Shown here piece by piece: positions 29,417-39,564 of a DNA stretch of 64,000 nucleotides. Within the stretch, counting starts at the first letter, position 1, and each line of letters opens with the position of its first letter. The DNA lies in the NCBI RefSeq assembly GCF_042100115.1, contig NC_091276.1, forward strand, positions 1,674,001 to 1,738,000. Reading direction: 5' to 3'. The notes below the pieces were generated by a model. It searched no databases. It was not told the DNA's origin and worked only from the letters and a program-made list of their open reading frames with translations. Source of the DNA: Alternaria dauci (taxonomy: Eukaryota; Ascomycota; Dothideomycetes; Pleosporales; Pleosporaceae). The position numbers and the translations under genes are program-made.

Positions 29417-30524
29417 ATGACGCCATCACCTTCCGAAGCCGTAGCAAAGGTCGCGCAGGCCGCTGCTGGCACCAACTCGTCCGCAAAGGTGTACAAGAGG
29501 GAGTCCAACACAGCTAGGGTATTGGGTGCAGGTACATGTACCGTTCTTGCGGCAATTTCACATGTCTGACATGAACAGGATGTGCGGGTATTGCAGAGCT
29601 CATGGTCTTCCACCCCGTCGACACGACAGCGAAGAGGTTGATGAGCAACATTGGAAAGGTGCGACATGTCCACGACACTACCCCACAATCGCGTCTGACT
29701 CGAGCAACTGCAGATTGAAAACGCAGCGCATCTCAACAAGGTCGTCTTCCGTGACGCGGCCAGCGCCTCGGTCACGGGTCGTTTCCTCTCTCTCTTCCCC
29801 GGTCTCGGCTACGCTGCCGCATACAAGGTGCTCCAGCGAGTATACAAGTTCGGCGGACAGCCCTTTGTACGGGACTACCTCGCGCACAACCACGGCGACA
29901 GCTTCGACCGCGCATTCGGCAAGGGCAACGGCAAGGCCATCATGCACGCGACTGCAGGTTCCATCATCGGTATTGGTGAGATTGTCCTGCTGCCGTTGGA
30001 CGTACTCAAGATCAAGCGACAAACAAACCCCGAGGCTTTCCGCGGCCGTGGTCTGTTCAAGATTGTCTCAGACGAAGGATTTGGGCTATACCGTGGTTGG
30101 GGATGGACCGCAGCACGTAACGCGCCAGGCTCGTTTGCGGTATGTTCCAGCACTCTCCGCAAGCAAGCATGTACTAACGTAAACACAGCTCTTCGGTGGT
30201 TCCGCCGTTGCCAAGGAATACCTCTACAAGCTCAGCGATTACAACTCGGCATCATGGTCGCAGAACTTTGTTGCCTCCATTGCCGGAGCGAGCGCGTCGC
30301 TCGTCGTCTCTGCTCCTCTCGATGTCATCAAGACCCGTATCCAGAACAGGAACTTTGAGAACCCTGAGAGCGGCTTCCGGATCGTGTCCAACATGATGAA
30401 GCACGAGGGATTCACTTCCTTCTTCAAGGGACTGACACCCAAGCTGCTCATGACGGGACCCAAGCTCGTGTTTTCCTTCTGGTTGGCCCAAACGCTGATC
30501 CCTGCTTTTGGCAAGATAATGTAA
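29417..30524 (+). CDS. ggc1: Mitochondrial GTP/GDP carrier
   Basis: Inner-membrane carrier exchanging GTP and GDP; in yeast it is needed for mitochondrial nucleotide balance and iron handling. Exons 29417-29531, 29579-29658, 29714-30139 and 30189-30524 give 318 residues. The three carrier signatures are visible: HPVDTTAKRL, LPLDVLKIKR and APLDVIKTRI, each opening one repeat of two membrane segments. Long conserved strings such as RGWGWTAARNAPGSFALFGG and FKGLTPKLLMTGPKLVFSF point to Ggc1 specifically and not to the citrate carrier Yhm2. The Ser/Ala-rich 30-residue N-terminus is longer than in yeast. All introns are 46-55 nt. Confidence 0.93.
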
Positions 30525-31164
30525 TGTGTTTGCGATGAACTTATCCTGATGTCTGTAATATATGGGAGGCCTGGGTTTACTGGTGCTATGGAGGTAGCAG
30601 GTCGGGCTACGTCAAAGGCAACGACGTACATAGAAGCGCATACTCCTGCGATCGAACGACACATTCTCCATTCTATGAAAAAAAAAAGACTAGGCTGAAA
30701 AAGGGCACGTTCGTGGACTGAAAGTGATGATGCGTGTGCCACGGCTGGGTGAATGACTTGCGTGGACCCTGGCGGCTGTCACGTGCGTGCACTGATGGCA
30801 TGTGTTGGATTATGATGTATGGCCTGCCACTGTCTCGGAGCCGTGGAATGAAACGGGTCAGACTAGGCGTTATGCGTCAGAGAGGGCAGCCGACATCTCA
30901 CTGGAGAAAGTTAGGCGGCAGACCAGCGGGTGTGAATGTGATGTTCCCATGGGGCGACGAGCTACGGCAACTTGTGACCACGGATTTGGGCTGGATGCCA
31001 AGCTAATTCACATCTGGTATCCGCGCATTGCACCTCGTCCACCTCTACTTGACACCGTCCGCCTCGACGACCCGCGATACCCCCACGACTGCTGCCTTTG
31101 ATAAACCCCTCCCGACTTACATCCATAGCCTCTGCCTTCCTCTCCACCCCGCAACACCGCCATC
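30525..31164. other. Intergenic, YPT1 promoter side
   Basis: 640 bases between two co-oriented genes. No gene recognised. An A-run at 30678-30686 is the only conspicuous low-complexity feature. The YPT1 leader is C-rich with a CCGCCATCATG start context. Confidence 0.45.
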
Positions 31165-32111
31165 ATGAACCCTGAGTGGTACGTAACCTCCGCGCGACGC
31201 CCACCGCCACAGGCTGGGAAACGGGCAACGCCGAATCTGGGACTGGGACCATGCTAACTCGGATGTCTGCAGAGTGCTTTTTACACCGGCAGCAGTGCTG
31301 CTGCTGTCGTCCCCGCCGTGGATGGCTCCCGCTGACGGTGCGCCCTGCAACAGATACGACTACCTCTTCAAGCTTCTCCTCATCGGTGACTCTGGTGTCG
31401 GAAAGTCCTGCCTGCTGCTCCGTTTCGCAGACGACACATACACCGAGAGCTACATCTCGACCATCGGCGTCGACTTTGTGCGTCCACCCGCGCACTTGCA
31501 GCCTAGACGGGCGGTAGACTAACAAGGACCAGAAAATCCGAACCATCGAGCTCGATGGCAAGACGGTGAAGCTACAGATTGTGCGTATGCTCGGGCTTGC
31601 AGTGTCCGGGAGCGCGTGCTAACAGCCATGACAGTGGGATACTGCCGGCCAAGAGCGTTTCCGAACCATCACATCCTCGTACTACCGCGGCGCCCACGGC
31701 ATCTGCGTCGTCTACGATGTCACCGACATGGACTCATTCAACAACGTGAAGCAGTGGCTGCAGGAGATTGACCGATACGCAACCGAGGGCGTCAACAAGC
31801 TGTTAGTGGGCAACAAGTCCGATATGGCGGACAAGAAGGTCGTCGAGTACACTGTAGCAAAGGTACGCTCATGCCGTCACTCGCCGCGCACCCTCGGCAT
31901 CTAACAACATCACCAGGAGTTCGCAGACAGTCTCGGCATCCCATTCCTCGAGACCTCGGCCAAGAGCGCTACCAACGTCGAGCAAGCTTTCCTTACCATG
32001 GCCCGCCAGATCAAGGAGCGCATGGGCACCACGACCGCCAACACCAAGCCCACAGTCCCCATCGGCCAGGGCCAAGGTGTGCAAAACGGATCTGGCGGAG
32101 GCTGCTGCTAG
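31165..32111 (+). CDS. ypt1: Rab GTPase Ypt1 (Rab1 type)
   Basis: Small GTPase directing ER-to-Golgi and early autophagy traffic. Exons 31165-31175, 31354-31477, 31533-31580, 31635-31862 and 31917-32111 give 201 residues. Motifs: P-loop GDSGVGKS, switch [30 protein letters not shown], and the C-terminal Cys-Cys for double prenylation. The first exon codes for only MNP plus two bases of Glu. Its donor reads GTGGTA, a weak match, but it alone gives the family N-terminus MNPEYDYLFK. The nearby GTACGT donor would make an immediate stop. The 178-nt first intron is the longest in the gene. Confidence 0.94.
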
Positions 32112-32981
32112 AGAAGAGGAAGAGTCGTTATGTGTCGGAGAAACGTATCAGTGTTTACGGACGCTCGGCATACTACGTGGATGAAATAAACTGCCGTGTT
32201 TATGCGATGCGAGGATTGGTGCGGTACTACCATAACGCTCACTGACTACATGACCGCCATGTCTCTCCCATTCGTCACCGTTTCCACGTTTCCACTCCGA
32301 ACCTGTGTACTAGCATGACGACACTCGAGCGGATAGAATGAGGGCTCTCGTTTTGGATTTCTGGGATGTGCTGGTGTCTGCATTACAATTTGTGGTGGCC
32401 GCTAGGTCTCTTTCCTTGGTGTGTTCAGGTGTTCTTTAATATGGGCAATCAGATTTTATCTCATAGCTCCTGGTGCTTGTGCGACAAGTTGAAGTTTACG
32501 CTCCAGACATGTGAAGACACCAGTATTCTCATAAAGAAGATCAACGGCAGATGCAAACAGACAGCAGCTTATTATGACCCCAACACTTATTACCAATTGC
32601 CCAACTCGAGTGTTAAGCGACCATTTTGACAACTCAAATCAGCCCTTGAAGCGCCCTTTTCGGCGTGTACGACATGCCGCATATCATTTGCTCCTTCCCA
32701 CATCCGGCAAAATGCAGGCGCTGACGTATGGGGCACCTCGACTAGGCTCCCCTCCAGGCAACACTAAATACTCGGGTCCTGGATGAGCCCGCAAAAGCAA
32801 TTCTCAACCAAAGCTTCTTTCTAACTCTTGTGTTCTAGAGTTTTTCCAACCTTTCTAATGCCTTAGGACCCTGGTGCATCAACCTCAGTACCTCCAAGAG
32901 TCGCCATCCCTTCGCTTTGCCGAACACATTCACGTGAATGGCGCATTCGAGACGACCACACCTGACCCTTGACTCTGGATT
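32112..32981. other. Intergenic, no gene recognised
   Basis: 870 bases between YPT1 and the next co-oriented gene. Short open frames lack motifs. Expected content is the YPT1 3' UTR and the transporter promoter. Confidence 0.45.
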
Positions 32982-34515
32982 ATGCCTATACAAGATGCGC
33001 CTGTTCGAGCGGCACAGTGGCTCGGTCGCGAACTGGGCCTCGCGACTATGAAACAGGCCGGAAAAGATGTCTATATCATTATCCTGGCGCGTTACATCCG
33101 TCTTTTCGCATATGGCAGTGTCGCGCTCATCCTAGCCCTCTTCTTCCAAGAACAAGGCTTCTCGGACGAACAGATCGGACTTTTCATGTCACTGACATTG
33201 CTGGGAGATGTAGTTGTCAGTCTTCTGCTTACCCTCATCGCCGACACGCTTGGACGACGTCGCACTTTGCTGCTCGGGGCGGTGTCTATGGCAATATCCG
33301 GCGCCGTGTTCGCCACGACGAGTAACTACGTCGCCCTGCTTCTTGCAGCTATCATCGGTGTTATCAGTCCGAGCGGAAACGAGATTGGACCGTTCAGAGC
33401 GGTCGAAGAGTCGACATTGGCGCATCTAGTGATGGAGGACAAGAGATCAGATGTATACACTTGGTATGTCGTCTTGGCCGTACTGGGGACGTCGACGGGT
33501 TTGGCCGTTGGCGGTGTGGCTGTCGACAACTTGCAGGCCATCGAGGGTTGGACGGATCTGGATGCGTATCGTGCGATCTTCTGGATCTACACGGGTGTTG
33601 GCTGCATCAAGGCTTTGATGACACTCTTTTTGAGCCAGAGGTGCGAACATAGCGACTGGAACGACGAACGCAACAAATCTGCTGCATCGCCCGAGACCGA
33701 ACCATTACTGAACGGTCACGACACCGATGATCCGAACACTGCAGCGCGGGAACCATCACCCAAAAAGTCTAAGAAGTTCTGGCATTCCCTTAGTAATATT
33801 TCAAAGTCAAGCCGCATCACCCTCATCAAGCTGTGCAGCTTGTTTTTCCTGGATTCCCTAGGCTCTGGAATGGTTCCATTCAGTCTTATCAACTACTATA
33901 TGGAGCGCAAATTTGATCTGCCAAAGGGCAAGTTAGGCGGCATCATGTCTGCAACGTGGTAAGTGATGTCCGCAAGCAAGTCACGAATTTCGAACCATGA
34001 ACTAATCGACCTACAGGTTTGTATCGACACTTGGCAACATTTTCGCTTCAAGTCTAGCAAAACGTCTCGGCTTGATTCAAGCCATGGTCTTTACCCACTT
34101 ACCCTCCTCCATCTTCCTTGCGCTACTCCCGGTTCCCTCAGGTCTTGCTCTGACTATATGTCTCCTTGTTGGCCGCTCAGTGCTCAACTCTATGGACCAA
34201 GCGCCACGATCAGCCTTCCTCTCAATTGTCGTCTTACCGGGAGAGCGCACAGCTGTTATGGGCGTGGTGAATATACTCAAGACGCTTTCTCAGAGCAGTG
34301 GTCCGAGTGTTACTGGTGTACTTGCTGGGAACGACCATTTCTGGGTCGCGTTTGTTGCAGCGGGTAGCTTGAAAGCGACGTACGATTTGCTGCTACTTGC
34401 ATTCTTTGGCGGAAGGGTACAGCCGCGGAAGGATGAATCTATACCCGAAGTAGTCAGAGGCGTTGAAGAGCATGACAATGTTGAAGAGCCAGTGGACGTA
34501 CAGAGGAGGGCTTGA
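32982..34515 (+). CDS. Major facilitator superfamily transporter
   Basis: Membrane transporter of unknown substrate, 491 residues from exons 32982-33958 and 34017-34515. The 58-nt intron has a GTAAGT donor and CTACAG acceptor. About 12 membrane segments surround a charged central loop (about 230-270). Motif A of the family is recognisable as LTLIADTLGRRRTLLLG after segment 2. The loop sequence NEIGPFRAVEESTLAHLV and the late DQAPRSAFLSIVVLPGERTAVMG are strong, probably family-specific signatures. A proton-coupled facilitator is likely; substrate is not readable. Confidence 0.87.
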
Positions 34516-35298
34516 TTTACTTGGATGGAAGTTGACCGAGCGTTCTCATAAAGATCGAGTAGAACGACATTAGCACAAGCGAGAATTTGGTACGATTCAT
34601 GATAACTACCATGTTTAGCGTGGCCGTTGTTGAGGCTACACCGCTAAGTACTGATGGAAGCCTCCCATACACCTGCGAAGTCAAGTCAATACAAACACAT
34701 CACAGCTATTAGCATTCAATCTACATACCGTTTTCTATTGCCGATCTCTGACATGGTAGTTCTAGTCTTCGTCTAGACATGCACGTCGTCTGCACGATGC
34801 GACCAGCCCAATGGTAAGCTCGTCGGCCAACTCTCCGATCGTCGACACTGGCGACCTAGCCGAGGACAGACCTCTGTGCATGCAAGAGGGCGCACGAGAT
34901 CAAATGAGGGATGAATTACCCGGGCCTTTCAGCGTTGATTTCGAGTTGGCTAACTGCACCAAGAAGGTCGCATATCTCTATGCCCAATCATATTCGAGCA
35001 CGGCCGCAGGAGATGAAAGCTCCACTTGTCTGCACGCGACCCAGACCCTGGCGTGCATGGTTCGCCGCTACAACTACGCTTACCCTAACGATACTCGGAC
35101 CCCGCAAAATTTTATGCTTAAAGACCGCCTCATGTCCTACCATCCAATGTCACGGTAGCAGTTCCCCGGATTCTTTACTTTTGTCTTGGTCGAGAGTGAG
35201 TGGAGCAGCGTCGCAGACCCCACTATCGTCCTAGAACAGTTCAGGCGATCGCCATCGGCCCGATTCCCTGGTTTGGAGAAAGTTGACGGACAGCAACC
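34516..35298. other. Intergenic, no gene recognised
   Basis: 783 bases between the two transporter genes. A 115-codon open frame at 34811-35158 has no recognisable domain and no coding-like bias, so I leave it uncalled. Confidence 0.45.
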
Positions 35299-37109
35299 AT
35301 GGCGGAAGAGAAGGATATCCAGCCTACCACGGCTCCTCCCCTGAATCAGGATATCGATCATGAGGCTGACCACAAGCGCGCTGCCAACAAACTTGTTGAA
35401 GATGCACGAATCGCTACCGACAATGAACGAAAAATGACCCTTATGCAGGGTATCAAACTCTACCCCAAGGCGATTGGATGGTCTGTCCTTATCAGCACGT
35501 GCATTGTCATGGAGGGCTACGACGTTTGTCTACTGAACAACTTCTTCGGTTTCCCGCAATTCAAGCAAAAGTATGGGGAGCAGCTTCCGGACGGCTCTTG
35601 GGAGATTCCAGCACCATGGCAAGCCGGACTCTCGAATGGAGTCATTGTAGGCGAGATCATTGGACTGTTCCTCAATGGATGGATCAGTGAGGCTATCGGA
35701 TACCGCTACACTGTCATGGGATGCTTGCTTCTGATCATCGGCTTCACTACGATCTTTTTCACAGCTCAGACAGTGGTGCACTTGCTGATTGCGGAGATTC
35801 TTTGTGGTATTCCATGGGGTGTCTTCCAGACGCTTACAATCACGTACGCTTGCGAAGTTTGCCCTGTCGCTCTACGCGGATACTGTACGTTTCTCAGAAC
35901 TTTCACACCCGATACACAAGCTTACATCTATTAGTGACGACCTACGTCAACTTCTGCTGGGGTCTAGGCCAAGTCATCGGTATCGGTGTAATCCGCTCCA
36001 TGGTCGACCGACCAGATGAGTGGTCGTACCGTATTCCGTACGCGCTGCAATGGATGTGGCCCGTTCCTCTCATTGTTGGTGTCTTCCTAGCACCCGAATC
36101 GCCATGGTGGTTAGTCCGCAAGGGGCGAATCGACGATGCGAAGAAAGCTCTGCTTCGACTTACCAGCCTCGACCGCGAAACCGATTTCGATGCCGACGAA
36201 ACGATAGCAATGATGGTACACACTACTGCTCTCGAGGAGAAGATCACTCAAGGAGCTAGCTACTGGGACTGCTTCAAGGGTACTGATTTGCGTCGTACCG
36301 AGATTGTGTGCATGGCCTGGGCAATTCAGAACTTGAGCGGAAACGCCTTCTCTGGATACTCGTCTTACTTCCTTCAACAAGCTGGCCTACCCGCATCGAC
36401 TTCCTACGATTTCGCTATGGGCCAGTATGGTATCAACATGGCCGGTGTCTTTGGTGCATGGTACCTCATGAAAGTCGGGTTTGGACGACGAACACTCTAC
36501 CTAGGAGGTCTCTGTGGATTATGCGCTATGCTCTTCGTCATGGGCTTCCTCGGCTTGGTGCCAGACTCTCAGCGCGAAACGGGCGCTATGGCTACTGGAG
36601 CCATGATGATTGTGTGGGCCATGTTCTACCAACTGACCGTTGGTACCGTGTGCTACTCCCTCGTTGCTGAGCTATCCACACGTCGCCTCGCCATCAAGAC
36701 CGTTGTTCTCGGCCGCAACCTTTACAACGTTATTGGCATCATCACATCCGTTCTCACGCCTTACATGCTCAACCCAGGAGCCTGGAACTGGTAAGTGCTA
36801 TTCGTCACGTCCCCATTTACATACTAAATGAACTACAGGGGAAACTACGCCGGATTCTTCTGGGCAGGGTCCTGCTTCTTAAGTATCGTTTACACGTATT
36901 TCCGCCTCCCTGAGCCCAAGGGCCGCTCCTTTGCCGAGCTTGACCTGCTCTTTGAGAAGCGAATCAGCGCGCGCAAGTTTGCGAGCACATCTGTCGATGT
37001 GTTTGAGGACAGCCATATTCAAGGAACTGCTGCTTTTGACCGCTACGAAGAAAAAGTTGATGCTGCTGTGAGAACCGAATCTGTTGCTGCTGGTATTACG
37101 AAGGTTTAA
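35299..37109 (+). CDS. MFS sugar transporter, maltose-permease type
   Basis: Proton-coupled sugar importer of the plasma membrane. Exons 35299-35884, 35935-36790 and 36839-37109 give 570 residues. After a 60-residue charged N-terminus come 12 membrane segments. Sugar-porter marks include the first-segment MEGYDVCLLNNFFGFPQF, WQAGLSNGVIVGEIIGL, PWGVFQTLTITYACEVCPVALRGY, PESPWWLVRKGR, and the C-terminal TYFRLPEPKGRSFAELDLLF, which corresponds to PETKGR. These match fungal alpha-glucoside/maltose permeases better than hexose transporters. Both introns are about 50 nt. No MAL-type glucosidase or regulator lies next to it. Confidence 0.9.
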
Positions 37110-37485
37110 TGACAAGAAGATTTAGGGTGCGATGTGATAAAGACACAAATGTGCATGAGAGTATGACGCATGTTTCATATGGTGGACACATGGGCTTTGA
37201 TATTATTTTAATCAACTTCTCCATTACGCTTCGTTTGGCCTTGAAGTATGCTCTGTGTCGTAAAGGTCTACATATGCAATGCAGCATCGCCAAGTCCTCC
37301 TCCGAGCTGATTGGACCTGGCGTTTTAGGCTGCTGCGAGAGCGGGGCATTCTGCTGCGGACAAAGTTGCCTTCTTTCTTTCCTTCCCGTCTCCAATCTCC
37401 TGATGGGTTTTGAACATCCACAGAGAGGCGAGGTTCTTCTGTCGACCCCACTGACTCACCTCGCGATTTGGTCACATTTGCGTAC
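37110..37485. other. Intergenic, no gene recognised
   Basis: 376 bases between the sugar transporter and the 2EXR gene. Only 3' UTR and promoter are expected. Confidence 0.45.
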
Positions 37486-38668
37486 ATGGAGGATATAACC
37501 TGGAGAGACGAGTGAGGTCCACGTCTTCTGATGATACTGTCGTCGTCGCTGACGATCAACTGTATACAGATATGTCGCTTCTCCTCAAGAGCGCGAGACA
37601 GCAATTGAAGCAGCAATTGCAGGAAGGAGAAGATGCCGAGAGTTGGCCAACGGGCTCCACGCTATATTGCCTATAGAGCTCCGAAACATGATCTACACTT
37701 ACATTGTCGGACCGTCAGCTCAGCTCGAGTATGCTTTTGACAGCCATGGCATTATTCAGATCGGCTTCTTCGACTCTGGGCAATCTGAAGATCTCGATGG
37801 TCTGTCCATGTTTGGCGAAAGTTGTCAAATTCAGCCCAGATCCTGGGCCATGGATCCAGCATACTTTGGAATTGATGTAGCGAAAGAGCTAGCGGAAGCA
37901 TATTATGCACTGAATCGTTTCGCAGTTACTTCGGAGGAGTTCTTAGGTCCATTTCTGACCGCCGACCCGTTGGGCCTAGGTATAAAGCCTTACGAGCATA
38001 TCCGGTGCCTTGATCTTGCATTTGATTTCGAAAATCTCTACGACGTAGATTTCGCTAGCATGGCCAGTCACCTAGAAGCTCTACAACTTATCCCTTCCAG
38101 GCAGCGCAAGATGGACATCTATATCAACCTCACCACGTCGTTTAGACCATATGTGGAGCATTCTCGCAACACCAGATTGCGACGGTACACGGCCGAAGCT
38201 GAGCGCGTCATGCTCAATATCCTCGAGTTACTAAGATGGCCCGTATACGAGTTATTGCACAAAGGTCATGCGATCGAGATTTTCCACGAAAACCTAGATA
38301 GAGGAGACAGGACAAGCTCAGAAGTCGCACAAAGGGATTTGACGAGGTATCGCTTTACTAGTTCAGAGACGCCGCACAAGACTGATTTCTTCTACATGAC
38401 CGAGGAGGAGTGGCTCAAGGTGATTTGTGTCTCTTTCCTGTTCTTTCCTCGCTAACATCTTCAAAAGGAAAAAGGAGGAAATACAGTCGCCGATCCTGCA
38501 TCACACTATATCCTTCCATTGCCTAGGACCGGAAGCGAAGAGAGTAACGTAGATGAGACAGATGAAGATCAATCACTCCAAGCACGAGTTCGCAAAGCTC
38601 TGAAAAGGCGTTGGGATAAGGATGGTGCCCTAAAGGGATTCAGTTACGCGTATGAGAAACAGGCGTGA
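37486..38668 (+). CDS. 2EXR-domain hypothetical protein
   Basis: Exons 37486-37511, 37570-38419 and 38468-38668 give 358 residues. The tiny first exon (MEDITWRD) joins with a GTGAGG donor and a TATACAG acceptor, which keeps a coding-like upstream frame and supplies an ATG. The recognisable core is ILPIELRNMIYTYIVGP, the start of the fungal 2EXR/F-box-like domain. The rest is alpha-helical and charged, without signal peptide or membrane segment. Such proteins form large lineage-specific families in Pezizomycotina with no known biochemical role. The stop at 38666-38668 is immediately followed by an ATG in the same frame and 63 further codons, so the 3' end may be mutated. Confidence 0.7.
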
Positions 38669-38996
38669 ATGCCTGGTATCAAAAAGCAGATGGATGGACA
38701 TGACGAAGAAGAAGAGCTTGCGCGAGTCGCTTGGTATGAAGCACTAGTGCCTTCTGGGGATGGGGATGAACAGTCTGAGACCTTGAAGAGCCTAGTGACG
38801 AACAATAGATTTGAAAGCCGCGACATACATCAGAACGATAGAACAACAAGATCCAGATGAAAGTCTTCTGATAGAAGAAATTGACCAAGGCAGAGTGAAC
38901 CTTCCGTTACCACGATCGCCCAGAGGCCAGAAGGACGAGAGCGTGATTACACACTTACCACGAAGACCGGTTGTACAGAGAACGCACCTGCAATGA
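38669..38996 (+). pseudogene. Possible severed C-terminal part of the 2EXR gene
   Basis: The frame continues past the TGA for 63 codons (MPGIKKQMDGHDEEEELARV...). Then a +1 shift at about 38811 opens 61 codons that read like a real tail (ESLLIEEIDQGRVNLPLP). Both pieces are hydrophilic and acidic, like the preceding exon. A TGA from CGA plus one small indel would explain it. Alternatives are chance open frames or an unrecognised intron. Confidence 0.4.
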
Positions 38997-39415
38997 GATT
39001 AGCAGTCTGAGTCACTTGACAGCCATCGCATTACCCTGCCCAATGCATCATCACTTACCTCGCAATTGTAGCATCGAGCCACACTCTTGACATATAGGGG
39101 ATGGAAAGCCTCGCCTGTCCGACTGGTACAAGTCGTACAGTCAGGCCACGTCGACGATATAAGTGCTATGCAAACACATTTTCCGGTTCACTCGCAATAT
39201 GGAGATATTCATGACGCGGAAACGCAAACTTCAAATTGATCATCACAAGCAAACGATTAGATTAGTTACGAAGAGTATGCACAAAGCATCGCTCAGACCA
39301 GATCCACATTACCACCAGCCAGCACGAAGACTGACTAAAACCGCCGTCTCAAGGTGAAAGCTGAGTACAAGAAGAGTAACGGGACAAAGGAAAGAGCAGG
39401 CGTCGCAGCAGTGGT

Positions 39416-39420
<5 letters not shown>

Positions 39421-39449
<29 letters not shown>
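39421..39449. repeat. GA dinucleotide microsatellite
   Basis: Fourteen uninterrupted GA units plus a final G, directly visible. It lies in the 3' flank of the Ede1-like gene. Likely length-variable between strains. Confidence 0.95.
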
Positions 39450-39451
<2 letters not shown>

Positions 39452-39564
39452 AACGCTCAAGGGTATGAAGCTTGTGTGCCAAGCCATGCTAAACATATGT
39501 ACTCATACAAAAGAGTGATCCGTGGTGCGTGAACGGGTAATCTGGATGATTACGACAAAGATGT

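Larger units (their letters stand above)
38669..39564. other. Intergenic including eroded tail and a GA microsatellite
   Basis: About 0.9 kb between convergent genes. It holds the possible severed tail of the 2EXR gene, then a featureless stretch, then a GA-dinucleotide run at 39421-39449. Confidence 0.5.

Noticed and set aside
29417..30524. Citrate/oxoglutarate carrier Yhm2
   Set aside because: Long strings specific to the GTP/GDP carrier are present.
34811..35158. 115-codon open frame between transporters
   Set aside because: No domain, no splice signals, no codon bias; length is within chance.
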